From an uncultured Flavobacteriaceae bacterium (GTDB lineage: Bacteria > Bacteroidota > Bacteroidia > Flavobacteriales > Flavobacteriaceae): a DNA stretch of 64,000 bases. Position numbers and translations under genes: made by a program. The stretch covers positions 1 to 64,000 of the forward strand of contig CALFUL010000017.1 of assembly GCA_937929935.1 (NCBI GenBank). Direction: 5' to 3'. The notes under the pieces are model-generated. The model saw only the letters and a list, made by a program, of their open reading frames with translations, was not told where the DNA came from and did no database searches. Every line of letters begins with the position of its first letter. The first letter of the stretch is position 1. This document shows positions 62,889-64,000 of this stretch, piece by piece.

Positions 62889-64000
62889 TTAATTTTCAAC
62901 CTTAATAAATTGTAGATAATCACTGTTTTTTGCAGCTATTAGATATTCTTGTCCATCAATAGTTATTTGCGCCAAATCTTTAACATCACCAGGAATGTAA
63001 AGTCCACTTTCGCTTGAAGAAATAGGTTTGAAATGACCTTGTCCGTCGCCTTCAAGAAAGAGTCCGTTTGAGGCATCATTGCGTGGGGTTTCAATTTCAG
63101 CACTGTATAAATTACCTGCTATCAAAAGATCTAAATTTTCATCATGATTATAATCTTTAACAATGATTTCATTAATGTTTGATAATTGCGCTAGGTTTGG
63201 CAATGTGTGTTGCTTGAATCCTTTTGAAGTATTTTCTAAATAAACACTACTAAAAGATTTTACACTGTAATGTAATGAGTTTTTCAAATAATCATCAGTA
63301 TACACATCTTCAAGGGTGGCTTCTGAAAAAGAAGCATAGTCTTTAAATTTTTGTTTTATAGCGGGCATTTGTTGCGAAGAACATTCACGACCTCTTAACG
63401 GATACTGCTTACCACCATTGAAATAGCTAAGCACTATATCATTGGTGTTGTTGCCGTCAAAATCATTATAGAAAATATCAAAAGTTTCTTCTTCGTTGGC
63501 TTTATATTTAAAATTCAAGCCCAAATTGCCAACCACATAATCAAGATCGCCATCTTTATCAAAATCGCCCTCATTAATACTAAACCACCACCCGTTTGAT
63601 TCATTAAGGTCATAGGTTTCGGTGTCATTGACAAGGCTTCCGTTTTTGTTGGTCAGTATGGTAATCGGCATCCATTCGCCTACAAGAATTAAATCAATTT
63701 TGTTGTCTTTATTATGATCTGTCCAAAGGGCATCAGTAACCATTCCTACTTTAGAAAGGCTAGGGGCAAATTTTTCTGTAATATCTATAAACTTAATAGC
63801 TGCGCCAGAACTTTGATTTTCTAGAATATAACTATTGGCTGGTGCAGGATAGTTTTTAGGTATCAATCTTCCGCCAACAAAAAGATCTAAATCGCCGTCT
63901 TTATCAAAATCATAAGGCTTTACGATGCTTCCGCTTTCAATCATTTCTGGCAATGCTGTTGTGCTTTTCACAAAACTGCCATTACCGTCATTTATGTAGA
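62889..64000 (-). CDS. FG-GAP/VCBS-repeat protein, C-terminal part (runs off the window)
   Basis: The frame is open from the stop at 62889 to the window edge; codons beyond 63971 read Y-I-N-D-G-N-G-S-F-V, a typical repeat end, so the true start is outside. At 63971 the codon is GTG inside a repeat, not a start. Repeat loops include DFDKDGDLDLFVGGR, DHNKDNKIDLILVGE, DFDKDGDLDYVVGN and DYNHDENLDLLIAGN, all calcium-binding D-x-D/N-x-D-G patterns of a beta-propeller. The final domain lacks a T9SS tail in the visible part. Such proteins in Bacteroidota are often CRTAC1/ASPIC-like surface lipoproteins. It lies directly upstream of the haem-motif VCBS gene, probably in one operon. Confidence 0.88.
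   Translation of the reverse strand, partial: YINDGNGSFVKSTTALPEMIESGSIVKPYDFDKDGDLDLFVGGRLIPKNYPAPANSYILENQSSGAAIKFIDITEKFAPSLSKVGMVTDALWTDHNKDNKIDLILVGEWMPITILTNKNGSLVNDTETYDLNESNGWWFSINEGDFDKDGDLDYVVGNLGLNFKYKANEEETFDIFYNDFDGNNTNDIVLSYFNGGKQYPLRGRECSSQQMPAIKQKFKDYASFSEATLEDVYTDDYLKNSLHYSVKSFSSVYLENTSKGFKQHTLPNLAQLSNINEIIVKDYNHDENLDLLIAGNLYSAEIETPRNDASNGLFLEGDGQGHFKPISSSESGLYIPGDVKDLAQITIDGQEYLIAAKNSDYLQFIKVEN

Overview
The window is AT-rich and tightly packed, and it looks like the chromosome of a gliding marine member of the Flavobacteriaceae (Bacteroidota). Four things point there: type IX secretion (T9SS) sorting domains on giant SprB-repeat proteins, the gliding lipoprotein GldI, many short Bacteroidota-type lipoprotein leaders, and -7 boxes of the form TAnnTTTG instead of sigma-70 promoters. 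The conserved parA-parB-DUF5683-dapB-lepB-wbqC order fits too. No rRNA, tRNA, CRISPR array, prophage or insertion sequence was seen, and no gene-free stretch exceeds 300 bases. The genus cannot be named from sequence alone.

Layout. 1-4.9 kb: a molybdenum-cofactor group (end of a MoeB/rhodanese gene, TauE-like exporter, moeA, moaA, xdhC), with a lipoprotein gene broken by a stop codon in its leader. 5.1-9.1 kb: a SprB-repeat protein with a type A T9SS tail. 9.2-17.4 kb: two exported amidohydrolase-family proteins, a DUF3810 membrane protein, an Xaa-His dipeptidase and a GH5 glycosidase lipoprotein. 17.5-24.5 kb: an unknown lipoprotein, a cyclophilin-FKBP fusion, gldI, nrnA, a PhoD-like phosphatase, ndk, a DUF721 gene and recF. 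24.6-32.1 kb: TPR protein, ribH, a PatB-type lyase, a small membrane protein, mutL, two rhomboids and an EEP-family protein. 32.0-39.4 kb, minus strand: the chromosome-partition/lysine/signal-peptidase operon, holding an inserted four-helix-bundle gene between inverted repeats, then divIC and udk. 39.4-50.6 kb: acs, a toxin-antitoxin pair, a sodium:solute symporter, anmK, a NagZ-like GH3 enzyme, a NagB-PIG-L fusion, a DeoR regulator and murQ. 50.6-64 kb: a sugar dehydrogenase, a second giant SprB-repeat protein with a type B (CHU_C) tail, an esterase lipoprotein, and two FG-GAP/VCBS proteins, the last running off the window.

How the genes work together. The 41.9-50.6 kb block reads as a peptidoglycan amino-sugar recycling locus. 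The GH3 enzyme frees GlcNAc and anhMurNAc, AnmK and MurQ convert anhMurNAc to GlcNAc-6-phosphate, and the NagB-PIG-L fusion may both deacetylate and deaminate it. The released acetate could be handled by the neighbouring symporter and Acs. The two giant adhesin-like proteins share a cysteine-containing N-terminal module but end in different T9SS signals. The most unusual structure is the four-helix-bundle gene at 33 kb, enclosed by a perfect 19-bp inverted repeat inside a housekeeping operon. It resembles the layout of 23S rRNA intervening sequences.
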